Positions 42,481-51,404 are shown, numbered from the stretch's first letter. The stretch is 64,000 bases of DNA from JACVRW01 sp963734025 (GCA_963734025.1 CAVTFR010000008.1:1-64000), one strand, 5' to 3'. Notes: generated by a model from the sequence alone, not told the origin. A program made the numbers and translations.

Positions 42481-44046
42481 ATGTACGAGCAGGTGCACGA
42501 CCCGGTTGGGGCCTCGCTCGGGCTAAGCACGCTCTTCGCAGTTCTGCCGCTCGTGACACTGTTCGTGCTGTTGGCCGGACTGCGGCTGCAGGCCTATCGC
42601 GCCAGCCTGATCGCGCTGGCCGTGGCAATGACTGTCGCGATCGCCGTGTACGGGATGCCGGCGGGACAGGCGGCATACAGCGCCGCCGCAGGGGCGGCGT
42701 TCGGGATCTTTCCGATCATGTGGATCGTGGTGAACGCCGTGTGGATCTACACGATGACGGTCGCCACCGGCCACTTCCGGACGCTGCGCCGCGGGGTGGA
42801 TGCAGCCTCTGGCGACCAACGCATCCAGGCGCTCTTGGTCGGGTTCTCGTTCGGCGCCCTGCTGGAGGCGCTCGCGGGCTTCGGATCACCCGTTGCGATA
42901 ACTGTGGGGATGCTGATCGGACTCGGTTTCGAGCCGCTCAAGGCCGCCGGCGTCGCTCTGATCGGCAATACGGCGCCCGCGGCGTTCGGGGCCATCGCCA
43001 CGCCGATCATCACGCTTGCGGGCGTGACCGGGATCAGCGAGCGCGACCTCGGCGCGATGGTAGGGCGCCAGCTTCCGTTCCTCGCGGTGCTCGTGCCGCT
43101 CGTGATCGTCTACATCGTCGACGGCCGCCGCGGCCTGCGCGAAACATGGCGTGTCGCGCTGTTGGCCGGCTCGGCGTTCGCGGTCGCGCAGTTCGTGACG
43201 TCGAACTACCTCTCCGTCGAGCTGACCGACGTCGTGGCGTCCCTCGCTTCTCTGGCGGCCATCGCCGGCTACATGCGGCGGGGGCCGGACGCGGTACGCG
43301 GGGGGATGTCTCTCGAGACGATCCACGCGCTCGCGCCGTACCTGATCCTGATCGTGGTCCTGACGCTCGCGCAGCTCGACCCGGTCAAGGGCTTCCTCGC
43401 CGATCGAACCGCGTCGTTCCATTGGCCCGGCCTCGAGGTGACGAGCGCGGGCGGCGCCGAGCCGCCTGCGGTTACGTTCACGCTCAACTGGCTCGCCACG
43501 CCGGGGACGCAGCTGCTGCTGTCGGGGCTCATCACGATGCTCGTCCTGCGCATCCAGCCCCGTGTGGCGCTGCGCGCCTACCAGGAGACGTTCGACCGCT
43601 TACGAGGGGCGATTGTGACCGTGACCACGGTGCTCGCCCTCGCCTACGTGATGAACCTTTCGGGTGAGACGGTGACGATCGGGCTGTGGGCCGCGGGAGC
43701 CGGCGGCGTGTTCGCGCTGATCTCTCCGTTGATCGGCTGGCTCGGCGTTGCGATCACCGGCTCGGTGACGGCGTCGAACTCGTTGTTGGGGGAGCTCCAG
43801 GTGTCGGCGGCGCACGACGCCGGGCTATCACCCACACTGGTCGCCGCCGGGAACAGCACGGGCGGTGTCCTCGCCAAGATGCTCTCGCCGCAGCACCTCG
43901 TGATCGCCGCGGCCGCCGCCGGCATCGCAGGCCGCGAGGGTGACCTCATGCGCTCGGTGCTCAAGTGGAGCATCGCGCTCGTGGCACTCATGTGCGTGAT
44001 CGTCTACCTGCAGTCGACCGCGCTGCTGAGCTGGATGGTGCCGTGA
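42481..44046 (+). CDS. lctP: L-lactate/glycolate permease family transporter
   Basis: The 521-residue protein has about thirteen helices and the lactate permease family signatures: WIVVNAVWIYTMTVATGHF, GFSFGALLEALAGFGSPVAI, ALIGNTAPAAFGAIATPIIT and SVTASNSLLGELQVSAA with GNSTGGVLAKMLSPQHLVIA. These are proton-coupled importers of lactate or glycolate. The ATG at 42481 lies 18 bp after the LuxR regulator stop on the same strand, so it may be co-transcribed with the regulator. Its 3' end overlaps a minus-strand frame by 43 bp. The gene symbol reflects the family; the exact substrate is not shown. Confidence 0.88.
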   Translation: MYEQVHDPVGASLGLSTLFAVLPLVTLFVLLAGLRLQAYRASLIALAVAMTVAIAVYGMPAGQAAYSAAAGAAFGIFPIMWIVVNAVWIYTMTVATGHFRTLRRGVDAASGDQRIQALLVGFSFGALLEALAGFGSPVAITVGMLIGLGFEPLKAAGVALIGNTAPAAFGAIATPIITLAGVTGISERDLGAMVGRQLPFLAVLVPLVIVYIVDGRRGLRETWRVALLAGSAFAVAQFVTSNYLSVELTDVVASLASLAAIAGYMRRGPDAVRGGMSLETIHALAPYLILIVVLTLAQLDPVKGFLADRTASFHWPGLEVTSAGGAEPPAVTFTLNWLATPGTQLLLSGLITMLVLRIQPRVALRAYQETFDRLRGAIVTVTTVLALAYVMNLSGETVTIGLWAAGAGGVFALISPLIGWLGVAITGSVTASNSLLGELQVSAAHDAGLSPTLVAAGNSTGGVLAKMLSPQHLVIAAAAAGIAGREGDLMRSVLKWSIALVALMCVIVYLQSTALLSWMVP

Positions 44047-44273
44047 GCGCGCGGCCGCGGCGGCCGGTCGGCGCCGGACCGTGACTCCGGTTCAGGCTCA
44101 CCCGGGTCGACCTCGCGCAGGACCTCTCGCGCGGCCGGGAGGTCGGATGCGGCGACGAGCACCTCACGCGGTCCGGCGGCAAGGAACTCCGGCACGTCGA
44201 AGCCCGGCGCGCGACGGAGGACCGAGCCCACGCCTGCGGTGCTCAGCAGGCCCTGGAGGAGCTCGGCCTCGGC
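44004..44273 (-). pseudogene. N-terminally truncated signal-transducing (DUF2007-like) domain
   Basis: The minus strand encodes AEAELLQGLLSTAGVGSVLR, then RAPGFDVPEFLAAGPREVLV and AASDLPAAREVLREVDPG. This matches the small 'putative prokaryotic signal transducing protein' domain, minus its first strand (normally about ten residues before EAELLQG). The frame is closed by a TGA directly upstream at 44274-44276, leaving only a GTG at 44231 as a start. I read it as truncated or frameshifted, next to another frameshifted gene. It follows the NTF2-like gene on the same strand by a few bases. Its tail overlaps the end of the lactate permease gene. Confidence 0.5.
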
Positions 44274-44278
44274 TCAGG

Positions 44279-45113
44279 TCAGCGATGCAGCGGCGGGTCG
44301 GTGTCGTCGTAGATGCGAGCCGCGGCGAGCTTGCCGCTCTCGCCGCGAACGTACACGGCGACCCCGGCCTGCGGTGGCAGCTGCGTCTTGCCCCAGCGCA
44401 CGACGTTGTACTCCAGCGCGCAGGCGCGCCCGTCGTCGATGACTGCGCAGTGCTCCAGTGGGATGCCGCCGCCGTTCGAGAACAAGTGCTCGTAGAAGGC
44501 GCGCAGCTCGTCGGGGCCTCTGTGGATGGATTCGTCCGCCCGCAGGCTCACGGGCGTAGCCATCCGCTTCGAACGCCGCGACGATCGCGTCGACGTCGCC
44601 CGCCGCGAGCGCGCGCTGGTACTCGCCGACGACGTCCGACTCGCGCAGCTCCGGGTCGGGCTGAAGCAGCGGCGGCCGGTTCGCATGGCGGCCTGTCAGC
44701 GGCCAGCCGCTGAAGTAGATACGCAGCTCGTCGATCCGTCTGTCGGGCTGTTTGGCGGCGACGCCCGCGAACGGAAGATCGACGCGCCCACTCTCACCCT
44801 CGAGGTGGAGAACCACCTCCTCGAATCCGCATCGCTGGAAGACGACGTGCTCGACGTCCTCGACCCAGGCGTTGTGCTGCCTGAGCCACGCGTTCTGCTC
44901 GGCGACGTACTCCCTGAACGCCTGCGCGCCCCTGATCCGGCCGCGTATGGGGTCGTAGAGCTCCGGCTCGCCGGCGAACGACCCGACCAGCGCATCCACG
45001 TCCCCGGCCATGAGACCGTCGAAGTAGGACACGTCGACAAGCGCATCGAGCCGGCGCTTCTCCAGCAGTCGCTGCACCGCCGGCTGGGTGAACAGCTCTG
45101 GCACCCACGGCAT
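44279..45113 (-). pseudogene. Frameshifted two-domain NTF2/SnoaL-like protein
   Basis: The first frame from 45113 gives one complete NTF2-fold domain (YFDGLMAGDVDALVGSFAGE, GRIRGAQAFREYVAEQNAWL, IDELRIYFSGWPL) and the start of a second (VVGEYQRALAAGDVDAIVAA, FEADGYAREPAG). One extra G near 44538 throws it out of frame. The other frame carries on naturally (ESIHRGPDELRAFYEHLFSN, ALEYNVVRWGKTQLPPQAGV, RIYDDTDPPLHR) to a stop at 44279. Without the extra base it is a tandem SnoaL-like protein of about 277 residues. It lies 8 bp after the SDR gene, in the operon behind element copy 2. Confidence 0.7.
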
Positions 45114-45121
45114 GCGCGCGC

Positions 45122-45892
45122 CTATCCGCGAGAGACAAGCTGCTGGCCGCCGTCGATGTCGTACGTCGCGCCGGTCAGAGCGGTGTTTGTCATCAGGTGT
45201 ACTGCAAGCGCGGCGACGTCCCCGGGTCCGACGACACGGCCGATCGGCAGCTTCGTGCGGAGTTCCTTGCGGCGCTCTTCGAGCCGGTCGCCGAGCAGCG
45301 ACGCCGACAGCGGTGTGTCGACGAAGCCGGCGGCGATCAGGTTGACCCGGACCGGTGCCACCTCCAGCGCGAGGCTGGCCGTAAGGGCCGGGAGGGCGGC
45401 GGTCATCGCCGAGGTGAGCCCGATACCAACGCTCGGGTCACGTCCCCCGGTGCCGCCCATGAAGAGAAGCGTGCCTCCGGGGCGTACCTTTGGGGCTGCG
45501 TAACGCGCGACGCCGACCATCAGCATCGGATGCTCCTGGAGCGCGCGCCGCCCCTCGTCGAAGTCCATCTCCGCCAGCGGCGCGTAGTAGGGGCTGCCGG
45601 CCGTCGCCATCACGTGGTCGATGGGCCCCTCGAGGCCTGCGAAGAAGGCTTCCAGGGCAGCCGAATCGTTGGCATCGAACGTTGCGGTGCCCCGGGCGCG
45701 GAGAGCGCTTGCCGCGTCCTTCAGCCGCTCGGGATTGCGGCCGGTCAGGATGACCTCGGCTCCCTCGGCCCGTGCGCGCCTCGCGGTTTCCAGCCCGATG
45801 CCGGCGCTGCCGCCGATCACTACGACGGTTTGCCCGCGCAGCTCGGGCTCGTGCTCGATGGCCGGGGCGGCCGTTTCGGTGCTTGCCGACAT
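45122..45892 (-). CDS. Short-chain dehydrogenase fold protein lacking the YxxxK motif
   Basis: The 256-residue protein has an SDR Rossmann motif (VVVIGGSAGIGLETARRARA), a C-terminal GFVDTP block and ATYDIDGGQQLV. The NNAG motif is replaced by ATAGSPYY, and the region where Tyr-x3-Lys should sit reads GIGLTSAMTAALPALTASLA, so both catalytic residues are absent. It may be a binding or regulatory paralogue, or use a different mechanism. ATG 45892 with AAGGAGCGAGATC is a good start. It is divergent from the second LuxR-type regulator across element copy 2, and followed by the NTF2-like gene. Confidence 0.85.
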   Translation of the reverse strand: MSASTETAAPAIEHEPELRGQTVVVIGGSAGIGLETARRARAEGAEVILTGRNPERLKDAASALRARGTATFDANDSAALEAFFAGLEGPIDHVMATAGSPYYAPLAEMDFDEGRRALQEHPMLMVGVARYAAPKVRPGGTLLFMGGTGGRDPSVGIGLTSAMTAALPALTASLALEVAPVRVNLIAAGFVDTPLSASLLGDRLEERRKELRTKLPIGRVVGPGDVAALAVHLMTNTALTGATYDIDGGQQLVSRG

Positions 45893-45967
45893 GATCTCGC
45901 TCCTTTCGCCGGGGTCTCCGCGCTACCCGAAGGTGTCTGAATCACGGTCGCGCGCGGCAGCGCGGCC

Positions 45968-46001
45968 CGCGCCCGTCACATCCCTGGTCAGGACCCTGGT
46001 C
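45968..46001 (-). promoter_or_regulatory. GACCAGGG element, copy 2 (SDR / LuxR regulator)
   Basis: Read toward the SDR gene: GACCAGGG, 4 nt, GACCAGGG, 4 nt, GACGGGCGCG, ending 75 bp before the ATG. Orientation and spacing are the same as in copy 1. It lies in the region shared with the regulator gene starting near 46147. Confidence 0.7.
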
Positions 46002-46034
46002 GCCGGCGCCGTCTCGTTTAGGCTCTGGGGCGAG

Positions 46035-46166
46035 ATGGCCGCCCACCGTGCGCCAGGTTTCCTGGGCCGGACTCGCGAAGGCGAAGTGCTCGACCAGAGG
46101 TTGGCAAATGTGCGCGATTGTCAAGACTCCGAGCTCGTGACAGCCGATGCAGCCGGCGATGGATAG
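46035..46166 (+). pseudogene. Fossil N-terminus of a third LuxR-type ATPase regulator
   Basis: The frame from ATG 46035 (behind GGGGCGAG) reads MAAHRAPGFLGRTREGEVLD, QRLANVRDCQDSELVTADAA, then a stop at 46164-46166. LGRTREGEVLDQRLANVRD matches the typical pre-Walker-A start of these regulators (compare GRRRECEVLDDLLASVRTG in copy 1). It ends just where the Walker A region should follow and overlaps the 5' end of the intact regulator at 46147 in another frame. I infer the leftover start of a deleted or recombined paralogue, possibly still supplying promoter and translation signals. Confidence 0.55.
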
Positions 46167-48939
46167 CCACCCCGACGGTTCGGGGAGGAGCGCAACCTTG
46201 CGCGGCCGAGGCCCGGAGTGCGCGCTGCTGGACGGGTTGCTCACGGCGATTCGCGACGGCGAGAGCCGGTCGCTCGTGCTGCGGGGCGAGGCCGGGATCG
46301 GGAAGACTGCGCTGCTGCACTACCTCAGCGAGTCGGGGTCGGATATGACCGTCGCGCGAGCGGCGGGCGTCGAGTCCGAGATGGAGCTGGCCTTCGCGAG
46401 CCTGCATCAGCTCTGCGCGCCGATGCTCGATCGGCGGGGTCGGCTTCCGGCTCCGCAGTCCCAGGCGCTCGAGATCGTGTTCGGCTTGAGCGCCGGCGCG
46501 CCCCCGGATCCGTTCCTGGTCGGGTTGGCGGTGCTGAGCCTGTTCTCGGAGGTGGCGGAGGAGCATCCGCTGCTGTGCGTCGTCGATGACGCGCAATGGC
46601 TGGACCAGGCGTCGGCCCTGACGCTGGCATTCGTGGCTCGGAGACTGCTGGCCGAACCGGTGGGGGTCGTCTTCGCCGAACGTGAGCCTGGTGAGGAGCT
46701 TCGGCACCTGCCCGAGCTCGAGGTGGAAGGTCTTCGCAACGGCGACGCGCGGGCGCTCCTGGGCTCGGCGGTGGGCTTCGTGCTGGATGAGCGGGTGCGC
46801 GATCGGATCGTCGCGGAGACGCGGGGCAATCCGCTCGCATTGCTGGAGCTGCCGCGCGGGTTGACGGCGACGGAGCTGGCGGGCGGGTTCGGGCTGCCGG
46901 ACGCAGGGGCGCTGTCTGGACGGATCGAGGAGAGCTTCGTCCGCCGCCTCGAGGCGCTGCCGGAAGATGCGCGGCGTCTGTTGCTGCTCGCCGCGGCCGA
47001 GCCGATCGGCGATCCGGTGCTGCTCTGGCGCGCGGCTGGGCTTCTCCCTATTGGGCCGGGCGCCGCAGATCGCGTGGCGGCGGACTCCCTACTGCTCGTC
47101 CGCGAGCGAGTGACGTTCCGTCATCCGCTCGTCCGCTCGGCGGTGTATCGATCGGCCTCCGTGGAGGAACGCCGGGCGGTTCACCTGGCGCTGGCGGAGG
47201 CAACCGACCAGGAGTTCGACCCGGACCGTCGCGCGTGGCATCTGGCCGCGGCGGCGTCGGAACCTGATGAGGAGGTGGCGATCGAGCTCGAGCGCTCAGC
47301 TGGGCGGGCGCAGGCGCGCGGCGGGCTCGCCGCCGCCGCTGCGTTCCTGCAGCGCGCCGTGGCGCTGACACGCGACCCGAAGCGACGGACGGACCGAGCG
47401 CTGGGAGCCGCCGACCTCGGTCTGCGGGCGGGGGCGTTCGACGCCGCTCGCGGGATGATGGCGGTGGCCGAGGTCGGGGCGCTCGACGAGCTGCAGCGCG
47501 CGCGCCTGGACCTGCTGCGGGCCGAGGCCGCGTACTCCGAAAGCCGCGGCAGCGCCGCACCGGAATTGCTCCTTCGGGCCGCCAAAGTGCTCGAGTCGCT
47601 CGATCCGCAGCTTGCGCGCGACACGTACCTTGACGCGTGGAGCTCGGCGCTGTTCGCCGGTGGGCTTGCGAGCTCTGCGAGCCTGCAGGAGGTTTCGCGC
47701 GAGGCTCGAGCGGCGCGGAGGCCGGCCGGATCTCCGCGTCTTTCCGATGTGCTGCTGGACGGGTTCTCACTGGCGTTCACGGAAGGCCGCTCGGCAGCGG
47801 CGCCGGTGCTCGAGCAGGCCGCGATCGGTTTCGCGGGCAAGAATGTCGCGACCGAGGAAGTCCTTCGCTGGGGGTGGCTCGCGACCGCGGCCGCCGTGAT
47901 GGTGTGGGATTACGAGACCTGCGCCGCGGTGGCCACGCGCGGGGTCGAGCTCGCCCGCGAGGCCGGCGCGCTGGCTGTGCTGGCGGTCAGCGTCAACGTG
48001 ATGGCGCAAGCCACCACGCTCGGCGGCGAGTTCGGCAGAGCGAGATTGCTGGTTGCTGAGGCCGACAACGTCATCGAGGCGACCGGCGCCCGGGTCGCCC
48101 CCTATGGGGCCCTCGTGCTGGCCGGCTTCCAGGGCCGCGAGCTCCACGCGTCGGGCCTGATCGACGCCACGATCAAGGAGTTCACGGCCGGCGGCCAGGG
48201 AACCGCGGTCCAGTACGCCCGCTGGGCTCGCTCGGTGCTCCTCAACGGCCTTGGCCGGTATCGAGAGGCGATGGTCGCCGCGCAGGAGGCGACTGACGAC
48301 ACGCCTGAGCTGTTCGTCTCGATCTGGGCGGCACTCGAGCTGCTGGAAGCGGCAAGCAGGTGCGACGACGCGGAAGTCGCACGCGCTGCTCTCGAGCGCA
48401 TCGTCGCGGCGACGGCCGTCGCTCGCACCGACTGGGCGTCGGGAGTCGCGGCGCGATCCCGGGCGCTGGTGAGCGAGGGCAAGGCCGCCGACGGCCTTTA
48501 CCAGGAAGCGATCGAGCGGCTCGGCCGCACCCGGCTACGCCCCGAGCTCGCCCGCGCTCGTCTGCTGTACGGCGAGTGGCTGCGGCGCGAGAATCGTCGC
48601 GTCGACGCGCGCACCCAGCTGCGCACGGCTCACGAGCTCTTCACCGCGATCGGCATGGAGGCGTTCGCCGAGCGCACCCGGGGTGAGCTGGTCGCGACCG
48701 GCGGGAAGGTGCGCAAGCGGACGGTCGAGACCCGCGACGAGCTGACGGCGCAGGAGTCGCAGATCGCGCGGTTGGCTCGCGATGGGCTGTCGAACCCTGA
48801 GATCGGTGCCCGGCTCTTCCTCAGCCCGCGCACCGTGGAGTGGCACCTGCGCAAGGTGTTCTCCAAGCTCGGGATCCACTCACGTCGCGAGCTGGCCAGA
48901 GCGCTTCCCGCCTCCGACTCCGAGTTCCTCCCGGCCTGA
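46147..48939 (+). CDS. Large LuxR-family ATPase regulator (LAL type), copy 2
   Basis: The 930-residue regulator has Walker A (LRGEAGIGKTALLHYL), Walker B (PLLCVVDDAQWLDQ), a long helical region and a LuxR helix-turn-helix (LTAQESQIARLARDGLSNPE, then LSPRTVEWHLRKVFSKLGIH). It parallels copy 1 along its whole length (for example ARAAGVESEMEL and SLHQLCAP in both). The start is uncertain: ATG 46147 and ATG 46159 are in frame and neither has a strong ribosome site; translation could be coupled to the fossil frame that ends at 46166. It is divergent from the SDR gene and ends 2 bp from the convergent crotonase. Confidence 0.88.
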   Translation: MQPAMDSHPDGSGRSATLRGRGPECALLDGLLTAIRDGESRSLVLRGEAGIGKTALLHYLSESGSDMTVARAAGVESEMELAFASLHQLCAPMLDRRGRLPAPQSQALEIVFGLSAGAPPDPFLVGLAVLSLFSEVAEEHPLLCVVDDAQWLDQASALTLAFVARRLLAEPVGVVFAEREPGEELRHLPELEVEGLRNGDARALLGSAVGFVLDERVRDRIVAETRGNPLALLELPRGLTATELAGGFGLPDAGALSGRIEESFVRRLEALPEDARRLLLLAAAEPIGDPVLLWRAAGLLPIGPGAADRVAADSLLLVRERVTFRHPLVRSAVYRSASVEERRAVHLALAEATDQEFDPDRRAWHLAAAASEPDEEVAIELERSAGRAQARGGLAAAAAFLQRAVALTRDPKRRTDRALGAADLGLRAGAFDAARGMMAVAEVGALDELQRARLDLLRAEAAYSESRGSAAPELLLRAAKVLESLDPQLARDTYLDAWSSALFAGGLASSASLQEVSREARAARRPAGSPRLSDVLLDGFSLAFTEGRSAAAPVLEQAAIGFAGKNVATEEVLRWGWLATAAAVMVWDYETCAAVATRGVELAREAGALAVLAVSVNVMAQATTLGGEFGRARLLVAEADNVIEATGARVAPYGALVLAGFQGRELHASGLIDATIKEFTAGGQGTAVQYARWARSVLLNGLGRYREAMVAAQEATDDTPELFVSIWAALELLEAASRCDDAEVARAALERIVAATAVARTDWASGVAARSRALVSEGKAADGLYQEAIERLGRTRLRPELARARLLYGEWLRRENRRVDARTQLRTAHELFTAIGMEAFAERTRGELVATGGKVRKRTVETRDELTAQESQIARLARDGLSNPEIGARLFLSPRTVEWHLRKVFSKLGIHSRRELARALPASDSEFLPA

Positions 48940-48941
48940 GC

Positions 48942-49832
48942 TCACCCGTCCGGAAGCGCCTCGACCACGCGCCGTCCGAGCGAGCGTTCGAGGTCGCTGT
49001 CGGTGTTGAGCCCGAGCGCCTGGAGCCGGGCCCACTGCGCCTGCTGCGCGGGGCGCCCGAACAGCTCGCGAAAATCGTCCAGTGGCGGCCCGAGCTCGCT
49101 GTTGGCCGGCAACGTGACCTGGTCGACATATGACTTCGTGCGCGCGATCGCGTCGTGGTCGAAGCGCGCGAGTCTCGAGGCGATTTCCTCGACCTCGTCG
49201 TCGAGCTCGTCGTCGGCGATCAGTCGGTTGACGTACCCGTACTGCTCCGCGCGCCGCCCGTCCAGGTCGTCGGCGACCAGGAGGATCTCGAGCGCCCGGC
49301 CGCGGCCGACCAAGCGGGGGAGCCTTGCCATCGGACCGCCCCCGGGGGGCACGCCGATGCCGACCTCGAACTGGCCGAGCAGCGTGTTCTCGCGCGAGGC
49401 GAAGCGCAGGTCACAGGCCAGCACGAACTCGCTTCCAGCCCCGCGGGCACGTCCACGAATCGAGGCGATGCTGACCAGGGGCGCACGGGACAGGCGGACG
49501 AGGACATCGATCCAGGCGGGCATCCCCGTCGGGCCGACTCCGAGTGCCGCGGTCTTGCCCGGGTCGTTCTCCACGTCGTAGTGGGCGAGGTAGAAATCGG
49601 GGTTGGCGCTGTCGAACACGACGACGTTGAGGTCCCGGTCCTGCTCGATCAGGCCGGCGAGCTCGGCGAGCTCCGCGACGGTCGTCGCGGTGATCGTGTT
49701 GATTGGAGGGTGGTCGAAGGTCACGCGGCAGTAGCCGGGGCTGCGACGGTCGACGCTGAAATGCGTCCAGGACCGGTACCACGCTTCCGAACCCCGGCCG
49801 TTGTTTGAAGGGCTCATGTCAATCGCGTTCAC
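48942..49832 (-). CDS. Enoyl-CoA hydratase/isomerase family protein, copy A
   Basis: The 296-residue crotonase-fold protein has the oxyanion-hole segments (VSIASIRGRARGAGSEFVLA, CDLRFASREN), the catalytic-Glu region (LLGQFEVGIGVPPGGGPMAR) and RALEILLVADDLDG. An N-terminal extension of about 25 residues is present. It is more similar to the crotonase at 50535 than to typical fatty-acid hydratases (both have GSEF and ACD.RFA). The start is GTG 49832 behind AGGAGGAG, 12 bp after the VOC gene, forming an operon. CoA substrates are assumed for the fold, but no acyl-CoA ligase is nearby. Confidence 0.85.
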   Translation of the reverse strand: MNAIDMSPSNNGRGSEAWYRSWTHFSVDRRSPGYCRVTFDHPPINTITATTVAELAELAGLIEQDRDLNVVVFDSANPDFYLAHYDVENDPGKTAALGVGPTGMPAWIDVLVRLSRAPLVSIASIRGRARGAGSEFVLACDLRFASRENTLLGQFEVGIGVPPGGGPMARLPRLVGRGRALEILLVADDLDGRRAEQYGYVNRLIADDELDDEVEEIASRLARFDHDAIARTKSYVDQVTLPANSELGPPLDDFRELFGRPAQQAQWARLQALGLNTDSDLERSLGRRVVEALPDG

Positions 49833-49844
49833 GGCGAACTCCTC

Positions 49845-50324
49845 CTACTCGCGGCCCGGGAGCCGCTCCTTGATCTCCTGCAGCAGCCACCCGTTGCCAT
49901 CCGGGTCGCTGAACGAGGCATAGGTGAGGTATGAGCGCCGCTCCGGATCCGGGCCCGGAACGGGACTCCCCCCGTCGAGGTGGAACAGCTCACTTACCTC
50001 GACGCCGCGGCCGACGAGGTCCTCACGTGCCGCGTCGATGTCGCTGACGGCCAGCTCGAAGCGCTGAGCCGAGCCAGGCTCGGCTTTGGTGAGGCCCTTC
50101 CCGAATGCGATCGAGCACCCCGAGTGTGGGGGCGTCAGCTGGACCGCCCGGACGTCGTCGCTGATGTCGAAGTCGGCGTCCAGCCGCCATCCGAGGCTCT
50201 GGTAGAAGCTCTTCGCCCGATCGACATCGGAGACGGGCACCGTCACGACCTCGAGCTTCATGGCAATGGTCCCAGCCTCCGGCATGTCCGCCGGGGTGCT
50301 AGTGCCTACGTCTGTGCCGGCCAT
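49845..50324 (-). CDS. VOC-family (glyoxalase/bleomycin-resistance fold) protein
   Basis: The 159-residue single-domain VOC protein reads: strand-helix start (KLEVVTVPVSDVDRAKSFYQ), SLGWRLDADF, RAVQLTPPHSGCSIAFGKGL, FELAVSDIDAAREDLVGRGV, and a closing TYASFSDPDGNGWLLQEIKE with the last Glu as a probable metal ligand. Such proteins are small dioxygenases, isomerases or resistance binders; which one is not evident. The ATG at 50324 follows GGAGGTCAG. It is the first gene of an operon with the crotonase at 48942-49832 and has element copy 3 upstream. Confidence 0.85.
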   Translation of the reverse strand: MAGTDVGTSTPADMPEAGTIAMKLEVVTVPVSDVDRAKSFYQSLGWRLDADFDISDDVRAVQLTPPHSGCSIAFGKGLTKAEPGSAQRFELAVSDIDAAREDLVGRGVEVSELFHLDGGSPVPGPDPERRSYLTYASFSDPDGNGWLLQEIKERLPGRE

Positions 50325-50377
50325 CTGACCTCCGTGTGTCGCTGTCGCCGGCAGAGTCGCGCCTCCCGGCGCCGGTT

Positions 50378-50411
50378 CGCGCCCGTGTAGTCCCTGGTTC
50401 GTACCCCGGGG
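50378..50411 (-). promoter_or_regulatory. GACCAGGG element, copy 3 (VOC operon / crotonase)
   Basis: Read toward the VOC gene: a degenerate CCCCGGGG, 4 nt, AACCAGGG, 4 nt, CACGGGCGCG, ending 53 bp before the ATG. The distal half is weaker than in other copies. It lies in the region shared with the plus-strand crotonase at 50535. Confidence 0.6.
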
Positions 50412-50534
50412 CCCAAAACGCCCGAGGGGAGCGCGGGCAGACCGGGTAGCGGGCCAGGGGGTTCCCTGGCGCGACGTGCAGGCGAGAGCGATCACGCTTC
50501 ATGCCGTCAGCGCAAGAACCGCCGAGGAGGTCCT

Positions 50535-51347
50535 GTGGTTTTCGAGACGCTCAGCGCGCGCAAGGAAGGGGCCGTTCTGTTCGTGGAGATTGCGGCCCCG
50601 CCGATGAATCTTCTGGGGCCCGAGCTCGTCCGCGATCTGGTCTCCCTCATTCAGGGAGCCGAGGCCGACGACGTCATCCAGGTCCTCGTGTTCACCAGCG
50701 CCGACCCCGACTACTTCATCTCCCACGTCGACGTGACCCGGATCGACGAGTACCGCGCGGAGGCGGCAAAGCTTACGGGCGAAGCGTCGATCGCCCTCCT
50801 GTTTCGCCATCTGAGCGCAAGCCGCCTCGTCACCATCGCCCAGATCGAGGGCCGCGTACGCAGCGGGGGCAGCGAGTTCGCGCTGGCTTGCGACATGCGG
50901 TTTGCGGCTCGCGAGTCGGCGATCTTCAGTCAGTTCGAGCCTGCGTTCGGTCTGATCCCCGGCGGGGGCGGCGCCCAGCACCTCGCTCGCCTCATGGGCC
51001 GCGCCCGCGCGCTCGAGGTCATCCTGAGCGCGGAGGACTACGACGCGGAGCTGGCCGAACGGTACGGCTGGATCAATCGAGCGCTGCCCGCCGAGGAGCT
51101 CGGCGATTTCGTCAGATCGCTGGCTCATCGGATCGCCGCCTTTCCGGCTGCCGGCCATGTCGCAGTCAAGGACCGGGTGAATGCGATCGCGCTCGCGCCA
51201 GTAGAGGACTTCCGTCGCGATTCCGACCTCTTCGGCGAGGGCGTGCGCGACCCCGAGGCGCAAAGCCGCATCGGAGCCGCGATGAAGCGCGGCCTCCAGA
51301 CCCGAGAGGCGGAAATGGCCCTCGCCCGGATGCTGGGCGACCTGTGA
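50535..51347 (+). CDS. Enoyl-CoA hydratase/isomerase family protein, copy B
   Basis: The 270-residue crotonase-fold protein has a typical N-terminus (APPMNLLGPELVRDLVSLIQ), oxyanion segments (VTIAQIEGRVRSGGSEFALA, CDMRFAARES), the catalytic-Glu region (IFSQFEPAFGLIPGGGGAQH) and RALEVILSAEDYDAE. The GTG start at 50535 has GGAGGTCCT. It is divergent from the VOC-crotonase operon across element copy 3, so the two crotonases flank the same control region. They appear to be paralogues; they may form a hetero-oligomer or act on successive substrates. Confidence 0.87.
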   Translation: MVFETLSARKEGAVLFVEIAAPPMNLLGPELVRDLVSLIQGAEADDVIQVLVFTSADPDYFISHVDVTRIDEYRAEAAKLTGEASIALLFRHLSASRLVTIAQIEGRVRSGGSEFALACDMRFAARESAIFSQFEPAFGLIPGGGGAQHLARLMGRARALEVILSAEDYDAELAERYGWINRALPAEELGDFVRSLAHRIAAFPAAGHVAVKDRVNAIALAPVEDFRRDSDLFGEGVRDPEAQSRIGAAMKRGLQTREAEMALARMLGDL

Positions 51348-51404
51348 GGCTCGCCCCGCAGCGCACCGTCGTCACCCATGCGGACCCGCGACGACGGGTC
51401 GCGA

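Noticed and set aside
49465..49490. A GACCAGGGGCGCACGGG stretch in the crotonase gene as a fifth regulatory element
   Set aside because: It has only one GACCAGGG, lies in coding sequence and lacks the spacing of the other copies.
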